Origin: Deltaproteobacteria bacterium
Lineage (GTDB): Bacteria; Desulfobacterota; Binatia; UBA1149; CAITLU01
Length of the DNA: 43,285 nucleotides
Assembly: GCA_016218925.1 (NCBI GenBank)
Contig: JACRCR010000208.1
Span: 1-43,285 of the forward strand
Reading direction: 5' to 3'
In this document: in pieces, positions 23,268-31,675 of the stretch
Position numbering within the stretch: the first letter of the stretch is position 1
Layout: each line of letters starts with the position of its first letter
Program-made: the position numbers and the translations under genes
Notes under the pieces: generated by a model
The model's input: only the letters and a program-made list of their open reading frames with translations
Told to the model about the DNA's origin: nothing
Databases searched by the model: none

Positions 23268-26200
23268 ATGAGAGTCGAATCTCCACAGCCCGGAATGGCC
23301 ACTGATCCGCTGCTCAGCCGCATCGACGCGGCGAAGCGGGAAGCGGTGGCGTCGGTTGCCTCGTTGCGCGAAACCCTGTGGGCGCGCGCGCTTGTGCTGT
23401 CTCAGCTTCGTGCCGACCTCGCGCGCGCACTCGATGCGTTCGAGGAGGAGCGCCGGACGTTCGAGCGAGAGCGTGAAGAACTCGACAAACAGATCAACCA
23501 GCCGCTCGACCCCCAGACCTTCGAGCACCGACTGATCGAACAGCGCGATCAGCTAGACCGAGATCTGGCCTCCTTCGAGGCCGAGGCCAAGACCATCCGG
23601 GAGCGGGCCTCCAAGCGCGCGGAGGAGCTGGCGGCGCGCGAGAAGGCGCTGGCCGAAGCGCAGGATCATCTGGACGAAGAGCACCGTACGTTCGCGCGCG
23701 AGCGCGCAGCTCTGCAGACCCAGGCGCAGGCGACCAATCGGGAAATGGCCGGCCGCGAGAATACGCTCGCTTCCGAGCGCGCGAAGCTGACGCGCGCAGT
23801 CGCGGCGTTCACGCAGGAACGAACCCAGGCCGAGCAGCAACTGGCGGCGCGCAGCGCCGAGCTCGACGCTCGTGTCAGCGAACTCGAGATCGAGACCGCC
23901 GCGCTCGCGCAGCAGCGCCAGGCGGTAGAGCAGCGCGTGCAGGACGTCCGCAGGTCCGAGGCGGCAGGCGCGCAGGAACTCGCCCGTCGCCGTCTCGAAC
24001 TGGAGGACCGTCGCGTCGAGTTGGACCGCGAGAGCGATGGGCTCGTCGCTGCCAGGGCCGAGCTCGACGTCGAGCACGAGAGTCGTTCGAGCGAACTCCG
24101 AGCCCTCTCCGACAGCATCGAGGAGCAGCGCCAGGCCGTCGAGCGGGAACGCGACGGGATCTTCGCCGAAGTGCTGGCTGAAGAAGAGAGGGTCCGCGAA
24201 CTCGAATCGGCTCTCGTACAGGCCAAGGCCGATCTCGACGGGGATCGCAGCGCGTTGGAGGAGGCGCGGACGAGTCTGCACGCGGAGCGTGAACGGCACG
24301 CGGGCGAGGTGGAAGATCGCGAGCGCGCGTTCGCAGCTGAACGCGAGCGTCTTGCTACCGATCGCGCCGGCGCCGAGCGGGAATTGGCCGAACTTCGCTG
24401 GCAGGCCGAGGGCAGGATCGGCGCGGTCGCCGGACTCGAGAAGTGGCTTTCGGATTCGCGCGCGCGCCTGGAAGGCGAACTCGCCGAACTGGAAGGCAAG
24501 CGTGCGGCCCACGCCGCAGAAGTCGGCAAGGTCGCGGCGCGCGCGCTCGAACGCGAACAGGAGATCGCCGCAGCGCAAGAGAAGCTCGACCGCAGCGAGA
24601 AGGAACTGGAACGACGCTGGGAGGCGCTGACCAGAGATCAGGACAGCCGCGCTGCCGATCTCGGCGAGCGCGAGGCCGAGGTGTCGCGCCTGCTCGAGCA
24701 ACTCGCGGGCGACCGGGAGGCGCTCGAAAGCGAACTGCGCGCGTTCGAGGAAAGGACGGAATCGGCGCAACGAGCGCTCGCGGAGCGCGAGCAGGCGCTT
24801 CTCGTCGAGCGCGACGGTCTCGAGCGGACCCGCGAAGGCCTTTCGATCGAGAAACGGAAATTCGACGAAGCGGTCGCTGCCAGGCTTGCCGAGACCGAAG
24901 TTCTGGAAGGCTGGCTGGCGCAGTCGCGCGCACGACTGGAAGCGGACCTTGCCAGTCTCGAAAAGGCTCGTGGCGCTCACGCAAGCGAGGTCGCCGCGGC
25001 CGCGCAGGCGGCGGCGCAGCGCGACCGGGATATGGCGGCGGCACGTGAGGAACTGGCGCAGGAGGAGAACGAACTCGAACTGCGACGGTCCAACCTTTCG
25101 GTCGAGATCGAGCGCCGCGCGGGTGCGCTGGTCGAGCACGAAGCGGAACTGTCGCGCCAGGTGGCGCAGCTGGCGGGGGACCGCGAAGCTCTGGAGAGCG
25201 AGCTCCGTGCGTTCGAAGACCGCACCGAAGCGATGTCGAGCGAGTTCGCCGCGCGCGAAGACGGGCTCGCCGCGGCACGCGCGGAACTCGAGAACGAACG
25301 CCTCAGGTGGTCCGAGGAACGCAAGCGGCTCGACGAGGCCGCAGCTTCCAAGCTCGCGGAGTTCGACGCGCTGGAACGCTGGCTGGCCGAATCGCGCGCG
25401 CGTCTGGCGGCGGATCTCACCGCCCTGGACATGGAGAGGCGCGCCCACGCGGGACAGATGGCGACGGCTGCCGAAGTTGTCGCACAGCGCGAGCGGGCGG
25501 TGACGTCGGCGCGTGAGGAATTGGAACGTGGCGAGAAGGATCTGGAACTGCGACGTTCCAATCTCTCGGTCGACATCGAGCGTCGCGCCGGCGCGCTGGT
25601 CGAGCGCGAAGCCGAGTTGTCGAAGCTCCAGACCCAGTTGGCCGGAGACCGCGAAGCTCTCGAGAGCGAACTGCGGGCACTCGAGCAACGCACCGAATTC
25701 GCGTCGAGCCAGCTCGCCGCGCGAGAGCGGGAGCTGTCTCAGGAGCGCGACGACTTGGTGCGGGAACGCGAGAACCTCGCGGCCGAGCGCCAGGGGCTGA
25801 GCGAAGCGGCTTCTTCCAAGCTCGCCGAGCTCGGCGCTCTGGAAAGCTGGCTGGCCGAGGCGCGAAAACGACTGGAAGCGGAACTGGACGCTCTCCAGAC
25901 CGAGCGCCGCGTGCACGCCGGGGAGATGGCGACGGCCTCTGAAGTGGTGGCGCAGCGCGAGCGGGCGGTGGCTGGCGCCCGCGAAGAGTTGCAGCGCGGA
26001 GAGCGTGAACTCGAATTGCGCCGCGCCGACCTGTCCGTGGACATCGAGCGCAGGGCAGGCGCGTTGGCCGAGCGCGAAGCGGAGCTGTCGAGTCTGCAGG
26101 GACAGTTGACCGGGGACCGCGAAGCGCTCGAAAGCGAGCTGCGCGCGCTCGAGGAGCGCACCGAATTCGCCTCGAACCAGTTCGCCGAGCGAGAGCGCGA

Positions 26201-27386
26201 GTTGTCGCAGGAGCGCGAGGTTCTCGCGCGAGCGCGCGAGAACCTCGCCGCAGAGCAGTCCAGGCTGAACGAGGAGGCGGTTGCCAAGCTCGAGGAACTG
26301 GGGACCCTCGAAGGCTGGCTGGCCAAGTCGCGGGCGCGACTGGAAGCGGATCTGACGGCGTTGCAGGCCGAGCGCCGCACCCACGCCGCTCAGATGAGCA
26401 CGGCTGCCGAACTGGCGGCGCTGCGCGAGCGCGCGATCGCGACGGCACGCGAGGAACTGGACCAGGCCGAGAAAGAGCTCGAACTGCGTCGTGCCAATCT
26501 CGCCGGAGACATCGAACGTCGCGCGCAGGCGCTTGCCGAGCGGGAGGCCGCGCTGGCGGGCCGGCACCAGCAGTTGGTGGGCGATCGTACGGCTCTGGAG
26601 AGCGAGATCGAAGCGTTCGAAGCGCGCACCGAGTCGGCGTCGTCGGCGTTGGCCGAACGCGAGCGCGCAGCCACCGAGGAACGCGTGAAGCTCGAGCGAG
26701 ACCGCGAGAATCTGGCGGCCGAAAACGCGAAGGCGAACGAGGCGGCGGCAGCCAAACTCGCGCAGCTCGGCGATCTGGAAGGTTGGCTCGCGCAGTCGCG
26801 CACGCGACTCGAATCGGATGTGTCACGGACGGCCGCCGGACACCGCGAAGTCCAGCGACGCGAGTCCGAACTGGAAGCGCTGGGCGCCAGACTCGCCCAG
26901 GAACGCGAAGCACTCGAGAGCGAGCGGCGATCGGAGCGTGACCGGCTCGAAGCCGAATCGCGCTCGCTGGCCGCGCGCGAGCGGGAAGTCGCGGCATCGC
27001 GCGAACAGGTGCGCCAGGACCAGCAGGTACTGGAAGAAGAGCTCGCGGCCTTGGAACGTAAGGCGGAGATCCAGTCGCGCGAGTTTGACGAGCGACAGCG
27101 CGTGTTGCATGAGGCACAACTCGAGCTCATGCGTGAACGCGATCAACTCCTGGTGCAGCAGCACGAAATCGAAGAACGCAGTGCCGTCAAGCATCGGGAA
27201 CTGGTGACTCTGGAAGAATGGCTAGGCGCCTCACGTGTGCGTCTGGAGGAAGAGCGCAAGCGCTACTCGGATGCCAGTGATGACCTCAAGCGCGAGCGCG
27301 TGCGCCTGCGCGATCAGGCTGCGGCGCTCGCCGCGAATCTCAACGCCGGTCTTTCGGTGTTCAAGGATCCCTCTTCGGAGGCGTAG
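23268..27386 (+). CDS. Giant coiled-coil protein with 156-residue tandem repeats
   Basis: 1372 residues, nearly all Glu/Arg/Ala/Leu/Gln and free of Pro after the first 110 residues or so, as expected for a continuous coiled coil. There is no signal peptide or membrane helix, so it is cytosolic. The N-terminal 390 residues are an irregular coiled coil. From base 24435 five repeats of exactly 156 residues follow, each starting L-E-x-W-L and containing ELELRRSNLSV-like and GDREALESELRA blocks at fixed offsets; a diverged sixth of 145 residues and a partial seventh lead to the C-terminus (LNAGLSVFKDPSSEA). If fully helical the rod would be about 200 nm long. Possible roles are cytoskeletal scaffold, polar organiser or spacer. 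The ATG at 23268 is preferred to a GTG at 23247; neither has a strong ribosome binding site. Small Roadblock genes follow, pointing to a signalling or polarity role. Confidence 0.8.
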   Translation: MRVESPQPGMATDPLLSRIDAAKREAVASVASLRETLWARALVLSQLRADLARALDAFEEERRTFEREREELDKQINQPLDPQTFEHRLIEQRDQLDRDLASFEAEAKTIRERASKRAEELAAREKALAEAQDHLDEEHRTFARERAALQTQAQATNREMAGRENTLASERAKLTRAVAAFTQERTQAEQQLAARSAELDARVSELEIETAALAQQRQAVEQRVQDVRRSEAAGAQELARRRLELEDRRVELDRESDGLVAARAELDVEHESRSSELRALSDSIEEQRQAVERERDGIFAEVLAEEERVRELESALVQAKADLDGDRSALEEARTSLHAERERHAGEVEDRERAFAAERERLATDRAGAERELAELRWQAEGRIGAVAGLEKWLSDSRARLEGELAELEGKRAAHAAEVGKVAARALEREQEIAAAQEKLDRSEKELERRWEALTRDQDSRAADLGEREAEVSRLLEQLAGDREALESELRAFEERTESAQRALAEREQALLVERDGLERTREGLSIEKRKFDEAVAARLAETEVLEGWLAQSRARLEADLASLEKARGAHASEVAAAAQAAAQRDRDMAAAREELAQEENELELRRSNLSVEIERRAGALVEHEAELSRQVAQLAGDREALESELRAFEDRTEAMSSEFAAREDGLAAARAELENERLRWSEERKRLDEAAASKLAEFDALERWLAESRARLAADLTALDMERRAHAGQMATAAEVVAQRERAVTSAREELERGEKDLELRRSNLSVDIERRAGALVEREAELSKLQTQLAGDREALESELRALEQRTEFASSQLAARERELSQERDDLVRERENLAAERQGLSEAASSKLAELGALESWLAEARKRLEAELDALQTERRVHAGEMATASEVVAQRERAVAGAREELQRGERELELRRADLSVDIERRAGALAEREAELSSLQGQLTGDREALESELRALEERTEFASNQFAERERELSQEREVLARARENLAAEQSRLNEEAVAKLEELGTLEGWLAKSRARLEADLTALQAERRTHAAQMSTAAELAALRERAIATAREELDQAEKELELRRANLAGDIERRAQALAEREAALAGRHQQLVGDRTALESEIEAFEARTESASSALAERERAATEERVKLERDRENLAAENAKANEAAAAKLAQLGDLEGWLAQSRTRLESDVSRTAAGHREVQRRESELEALGARLAQEREALESERRSERDRLEAESRSLAAREREVAASREQVRQDQQVLEEELAALERKAEIQSREFDERQRVLHEAQLELMRERDQLLVQQHEIEERSAVKHRELVTLEEWLGASRVRLEEERKRYSDASDDLKRERVRLRDQAAALAANLNAGLSVFKDPSSEA
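24435..26774 (+). repeat. Five direct repeats of 468 bp inside the coiled-coil gene
   Basis: Units start at 24435, 24903, 25371, 25839 and 26307, each exactly 468 bases. Landmarks at fixed offsets are a Trp codon at residue 4 and AGDREALESE (or a close variant) at residues 91-100. Units 2 to 5 resemble each other most; unit 1 is more diverged. A sixth, shorter unit runs 26775-27209. Confidence 0.9.
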
Positions 27387-27519
27387 GCGCCCGCGTGAAC
27401 GATAGTATGCAGCGCGTTAGCGAGCGGGGATGCGGGGCCGACGCCGGCGCGACCAGCGGGTCGGCTGCCCAGGCGCAGGCGGGGCAGCCGCGCGCGGTCT
27501 ATTCGAGGAGGCTGTCGGT

Positions 27520-27843
27520 ATGAAGGAGACCGTCATCGAGGAAGCGATGCGGATTCGAGGTGTGCGAGGCGTTGCGGTGGTGGGCCAGTCCGGAAAGGTT
27601 TCGGCGTCCAGCATCGACGCGCGAGAACTGAACGAGTTCTTCGAGTTGCTCTTCCGCGTGGCATCGCCGAGCGATAGCGACTCCGGTCTCGGCGCGGTCA
27701 AGCGGATCATGGTGCGGACCGACCGCGCCGAAGTTCTCTCGCTCATGATGCACAGCAAGGAAGCTCTCGGGATCGTCTCCGAGAAATGGCGGCCGATGGC
27801 GGAACTCTGCGCGGATGTGAAAGCGCTGCTTCCCGGGGTGTAG
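27520..27843 (+). CDS. Roadblock/LC7-domain protein (MglB-like size)
   Basis: 107 residues forming one Roadblock/LC7 domain: an N-terminal helix (MKETVIEEAMRIRGVRGVAV), the strand-turn VVGQSGKVSASS, the long helix ELNEFFELLFRVASP, the edge strands KRIMVRTDRAEVLSLMM and a C-terminal helix WRPMAELCADVKALLPGV. Such proteins dimerise and act as regulators (GAP or co-GEF) of small Ras-like GTPases such as MglA, or as scaffolds. No GTPase gene lies in the window. Start ATG with a GAGGAG ribosome binding site; the next Roadblock gene starts 3 bases after its stop, so they are one operon and may form heterodimers. Confidence 0.75.
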   Translation: MKETVIEEAMRIRGVRGVAVVGQSGKVSASSIDARELNEFFELLFRVASPSDSDSGLGAVKRIMVRTDRAEVLSLMMHSKEALGIVSEKWRPMAELCADVKALLPGV

Positions 27844-27846
27844 CTG

Positions 27847-28806
27847 ATGCGGACCATTCTTCGAGATCTCCAGAGCGTGGGTGGGGTTCGTTGCGGCTAC
27901 GTCGTGCGCAACGGTCAGATTCTCGCGTCCACGTTCGCGGCCGAACAGGCCGGCGCGTTGGCGGCGAGCCAGGAGTTGGCGCGCGGCGTTGCCGAGGGCC
28001 TGGCGCTGGTCGACCGGGAATGGGAGGAAGTGCTGGTGGATCTCGGCGGGGTTTCCCTGATGGTCCTGCCCATCGAGGAAGGCTTTACGCTGGGGCTGCT
28101 GGCCGGCACCGACACGAACCCGGATCTGCTGCGCGTCGTGATGCAGTCTTCGGTGCGGCAGATCCGTACGATGCTGGCACTGCCGCCGCCCGCCCCGACG
28201 CCGCCGGTAAGCGTCCAGCAGCCGGCCGCCGCCGCGCCGCCGCCCAAGCCGGAACCTGCGCGGCCCGCCGCCGCGGCGCCTGCGCAGCGCCCATCGCAGC
28301 CGCAACCGCAACCGGCGGCTGCCAAGCCCGCCGCCGCGCCGCAGAAGCCGGCGGTCGAGCAGAGACCTGCGCCTGCGCAGAAGCCCGCCGAGCAGCGGCC
28401 GGCGACCGCGGCTCGGCCCGCGGTGGAACAGAGACCGGCCGCAGCGGCCCGTCCCGCGGCGGAGCAGAAGCCGGCCGCGCAGCAAAAGCAGGCGCCGCCT
28501 CCGCCGAGGCCCGCGGCGCCCGTCAAGCCGGCAGCCGAACCTGTCGCGCCCGCGGCCGCGGCCAAGTCCGGCAGAGCCGGCGAGGATGCCGAACCCCTGC
28601 TCCCGAAGATTCTCGAGCTTCTGACCGGCAGCATCGGTCCGGTGGCCAGAGTCACCTTCAAGCGCGGCGTTTCCAGATGGAAGGAGTCAAACGCGCCGAC
28701 CGTGGGCAATCTCCCGTCGTTGGTCGAGATCCTGGCGGCGGATCTTTCTTCCGACGAGGAGCGACGCTGGTTTCTCGAGGAGGTCGAGCGTCTGCGCGGC
28801 AGTTGA
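27847..28806 (+). CDS. Roadblock/LC7 protein with Pro/Ala-rich linker and C-terminal DUF8082-like domain
   Basis: 319 residues in three parts. Residues 1-110 are a Roadblock/LC7 domain (MRTILRDLQSVGGVRCGYVV, RNGQILASTF, LVDLGGVSLMVLPIEEGFTL). Residues 115-245 are a Pro/Ala/Gln/Lys-rich linker with degenerate PAAEQKPA-type repeats, probably disordered. The last 70 residues are helical (LLPKILELLTGSIGPVARVT, LPSLVEILAADLSSDEERRW) and resemble the small DUF8082-type domain seen in some response-regulator-like signalling proteins; I am only moderately sure of that family. The design, interaction domain-tether-interaction domain, suggests an adaptor. It sits 3 bases after the first Roadblock gene and 200 bases before the receptor gene, all on one strand. 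Confidence 0.7.
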   Translation: MRTILRDLQSVGGVRCGYVVRNGQILASTFAAEQAGALAASQELARGVAEGLALVDREWEEVLVDLGGVSLMVLPIEEGFTLGLLAGTDTNPDLLRVVMQSSVRQIRTMLALPPPAPTPPVSVQQPAAAAPPPKPEPARPAAAAPAQRPSQPQPQPAAAKPAAAPQKPAVEQRPAPAQKPAEQRPATAARPAVEQRPAAAARPAAEQKPAAQQKQAPPPPRPAAPVKPAAEPVAPAAAAKSGRAGEDAEPLLPKILELLTGSIGPVARVTFKRGVSRWKESNAPTVGNLPSLVEILAADLSSDEERRWFLEEVERLRGS

Positions 28807-29005
28807 TGCTCGCGACCGATTCCTGCCGATGATCGTGGCGGCTGATGCGCGCGGATGGTTCTCGCGGATGATCTTCGCGGGTCGTGACTGGTGCAACGGG
28901 GCGATGCGGGATGTATGGAGAGATCAAACGCTAGGCTGCGTCCGACCGGTATCCGCTTCACGTCGGCGTGGTCGTCCATCGTATTGAGGGAGACAGGGAC
29001 AGTTC

Positions 29006-30190
29006 ATGAGTAGCCTCCGCAACAAGCTCGTGTTGGCGTATGCCACGGTCACGCTGCCACCGCTGATCGCGCTTGGCTGGTACGGTGGGAGCCGGATCGA
29101 AACGGCACTGCGCGATCAGGGTCTCGAACGGCTCGAGACGCGAATCGACGTTCTGTCCGTGCAGATAGAGAGGTTCCTGGCCGGCACCGATGGAGATCTG
29201 CTGCTGCTGGCGGACACGCCCGCGCTCGGGCAGTACCTGCTGGCGCTCGACAGTGGTGACGCCGCACTGATGGGCGCAGCCAGGAAAAATTTGGCCCAGG
29301 GCTTCGTGCGCCTGTCGGAGATTCGCGGAACCTATCACCAGATCCGCTACATCGATTCGTCGGGAGTCGAGCGAATCCGCGTCGATCGAAACGGCGACGC
29401 CACCACCGTGGTAGCCACCGAAAAGCTCGAAACCAAGCGCAGCGGCACCGACTTCGAGGAGGCCATGAAGCTGCCGAAGGGCAAGGTGCTGGTTTCGACG
29501 ATGGGCCTCAACCGTGAAAACGGAGCGATTGAAGATCCGCACCGGCCGGTCATCCGCTACAGCACCCCGGTTTTCGACGCGTCTTCGCACCGGCGCGGCG
29601 TGCTGGTCATCGGCGTCGCGGCCGAACCGATCCTCGACCTGGTGGCCAAAGCGCCGGGAACCGGCGAGACGCTTCTGCTGGTCGATTCCGGCGGCGCGTA
29701 CCTGAGCCATCCCGAAGCGAGCAAGCTCTGGGGAGGCGATGCGGACCTGAAGACGGGCGAGAACCTGACGCGTGACTACCCTGAGGTCGGACCGCAGATC
29801 CTCGCGGAGAAGTCGCTGTTCAGGAGCGAGGGCAGCGATGTCTTCACACTGGCCAAGGCGATCGCGATTCCCGGCGTCAACGGTGCGAACCTCGGCGTGC
29901 TGGTCGATCTGATGCCTACCGGCATCCTGTATGCGACGGCGTCGCAGTTCCGCACGCTGTTCAACATTCTGACGATGGTGGCGCTGGTGATCGCGCTGGC
30001 GTTCGGCGCGGTGGTCGCCCACTTCGTCACGCGTCCGATCATGGCACTGACCGAAGCCGTAGACCGGATGAGTCGCGGCGATCTCGACCAACCCATCGAA
30101 GTAGTGTCCAACGACGAGACGCAGACCCTGGCGATCGCGATGGAACGCTTGCGCAAGTCGATGAAGTTGATGCTCGACAAGTACTCGTAG
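29006..30190 (+). CDS. dCache-HAMP membrane receptor with no output domain
   Basis: 394 residues. A first membrane helix (LVLAYATVTLPPLIALGWYG) precedes an extracytoplasmic sensor of about 280 residues with the double-Cache hallmark YIDSSGVERIRVDRNG and a second Cache half (GVLVIGVAAEPILDLVAKAP, LLLVDSGGAYLSHPE). A second helix (LFNILTMVALVIALAFGAVV) leads to a HAMP domain (RPIMALTEAVDRMSRGDLD, ETQTLAIAMERLRKSMKLML), after which the protein stops. There is no kinase, methyl-accepting or GGDEF domain, so it must signal through a separate protein, presumably the Roadblock or coiled-coil products upstream (inference). The ligand is probably a small organic molecule, as for most dCache sensors. 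The ATG at 29006 has GGAGACAGGG upstream. Confidence 0.85.
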   Translation: MSSLRNKLVLAYATVTLPPLIALGWYGGSRIETALRDQGLERLETRIDVLSVQIERFLAGTDGDLLLLADTPALGQYLLALDSGDAALMGAARKNLAQGFVRLSEIRGTYHQIRYIDSSGVERIRVDRNGDATTVVATEKLETKRSGTDFEEAMKLPKGKVLVSTMGLNRENGAIEDPHRPVIRYSTPVFDASSHRRGVLVIGVAAEPILDLVAKAPGTGETLLLVDSGGAYLSHPEASKLWGGDADLKTGENLTRDYPEVGPQILAEKSLFRSEGSDVFTLAKAIAIPGVNGANLGVLVDLMPTGILYATASQFRTLFNILTMVALVIALAFGAVVAHFVTRPIMALTEAVDRMSRGDLDQPIEVVSNDETQTLAIAMERLRKSMKLMLDKYS

Positions 30191-30316
30191 CGGCCGCGAC
30201 GGAGCATCCACGGGAGCCTCGGGTCCGACTCCGACCGCGGCAATTTTCCCCCGACGCTGTCTGGACGCAGAGGCGAGGCTTGGAATCGGCCGCGGTTCTC
30301 GTAGTATCCCGCATTC

Positions 30317-31594
30317 GTGTTCCCCGTTCTGCTCGAGTTCGGACCTTTCACCGTCTACAGCTTCGGCGTCCTGATGGCGCTCGGCTTCTACTTCGGATCG
30401 CTGGTCGCGGTGAAGGAGTTTGAGCGGCGCGGCGGAGACGGCGAGACGCTGTGGAGCCTGCTGGTCTGGGTGTTCCTGGGCGGCCTGGTCAGTTCGCGGC
30501 TGCTGTCGATCTTCAACAACCCCCGGGCGTTCTTCGAGAGTCCGCTGTCGGAGATATTCGCCGGCGCGGGTTTTGTCTGGTACGGCGGCTTCCTCGGTGG
30601 CGCGGCCACGGCCTGGCTGCTCGGTCGCCGCAGGAAGCTCGCCTTCGTGACCCTCGCCGACTGTTGTGCGCCGGGGCTGGCGCTGGGCCAGGCCTTCGGG
30701 CGTCTGGGCTGTCACGTCGCCGGCGATGGCGACTGGGGCACAGTAACCGACCTGCCCTGGGGAGTGGCGTACACCCATGCGATCGTCGGATGGCCCCATC
30801 CCGCAGGAGTTACCGTCCATCCCACGCCGCTGTACGAGGCGGCCGCGTATGTGGCGCTGTTCGCGCTACTGTGGCGCTACCGCCTCCGCAGCCCGCGGCC
30901 CGGCGCGATGTTCGCGATCTATCTGGTCGGCAACGGCTTCGCGCGCTTCTGGGTGGAGTTCCTGCGCATCGAGCCGGTACTGGCCTTCGGACTGACCCAG
31001 GCCCAGTGGATCGGACTGGTCCTGACCGTGGTGGGCAGCGTATGGCTGGCGCGCCGACGCCCGGCCAGAAACGCGGCGGCGGCAGCGACAGCCGCAGGAT
31101 TGATGGTCGCATTGCTGACGTTGCCGCTGGCCGGATGCGACGCCAAGAAAGGCGTGGCGGAGGGTGAGCTCGCTCCCGACTTCGTTTTGCAGAGCGCCGA
31201 CGGGCAGACTCGCAAGCTCTCCAACTATCGAGGCCACGTCGTGCTGGTGAATCTGTGGGCGACCTGGTGTCCGCCGTGCATCGAGGAGATGCCGGTGCTC
31301 AACCAATTGGCCGAAGCCTATCGCGACAAAGGGTTGGTGGTGCTCGGTGTGGCTGGCGATGACGACCCCGGGCGGGTTCGCGCTTTCATGGCGAAAACCC
31401 CGCTCGAGTTCGAAGTTCTGCTCGACCCGGACGGTGCGATCGGAACTCAGTATGGTATAACCGGGTACCCGGAGACCTTCTTCGTCGACAGGGAAGGCCG
31501 GGTTCGCGGCAAGATCATCGGAGCCATTCCCGCCCAGGCAGGGCGCGTGGCTCCCCAGTTCGCACAGCGACTGGAGAGTCTGTTGGGTGGCTAG
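30317..31594 (+). CDS. lgt: Lgt (prolipoprotein diacylglyceryl transferase) fused to a TlpA-like thioredoxin domain
   Basis: 425 residues. Residues 1-255 are Lgt: GVLMALGFYFGSLVAVKEFE, RLLSIFNNPRAFFESP, the signature region ALGQAFGRLGCHVAGDGDWG, HPTPLYEAAAYVALFALLW and GMFAIYL-like helices. Lgt transfers diacylglyceryl from phosphatidylglycerol to the lipobox Cys of prelipoproteins. An extra hydrophobic stretch follows with a textbook lipobox, LMVALLTLPLAGC (Cys274), then a TlpA/ResA domain with the redox motif WCPPC (Cys318, Cys321) and the cis-Pro loop ITGYPETFFVD. Because the C-terminus of Lgt is cytoplasmic, this segment would carry the redox domain across to the periplasm. So the C-terminal half may be a substrate of its own N-terminal half, then cleaved by signal peptidase II. 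An in-frame ATG at 31103, preceded by GCAGGA, could also start the lipoprotein separately. Start GTG at 30317. Confidence 0.85.
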   Translation: MFPVLLEFGPFTVYSFGVLMALGFYFGSLVAVKEFERRGGDGETLWSLLVWVFLGGLVSSRLLSIFNNPRAFFESPLSEIFAGAGFVWYGGFLGGAATAWLLGRRRKLAFVTLADCCAPGLALGQAFGRLGCHVAGDGDWGTVTDLPWGVAYTHAIVGWPHPAGVTVHPTPLYEAAAYVALFALLWRYRLRSPRPGAMFAIYLVGNGFARFWVEFLRIEPVLAFGLTQAQWIGLVLTVVGSVWLARRRPARNAAAAATAAGLMVALLTLPLAGCDAKKGVAEGELAPDFVLQSADGQTRKLSNYRGHVVLVNLWATWCPPCIEEMPVLNQLAEAYRDKGLVVLGVAGDDDPGRVRAFMAKTPLEFEVLLDPDGAIGTQYGITGYPETFFVDREGRVRGKIIGAIPAQAGRVAPQFAQRLESLLGG

Positions 31595-31675
31595 GCAGCG
31601 GCCGGCGTCGCTTCGGAGGGAAGGACGCGGCGTGTTGGGTTGTGGTGGAGGGGCAGCGGTGCTGTCGAAGCGGAC

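Noticed and set aside
23553-26567. A 1004-residue open frame opposite the coiled-coil gene
   Set aside because: It is the reverse complement of repetitive Glu/Arg/Leu codons, so long stop-free frames are expected; its sequence (Phe/Leu/Arg-rich) has no domain logic.
24435-26774. The 468-bp repeats as an assembly artefact or mobile-element insertion
   Set aside because: The units differ from each other in many positions while keeping frame and length, which fits old tandem duplication within the gene rather than collapsed or duplicated reads.
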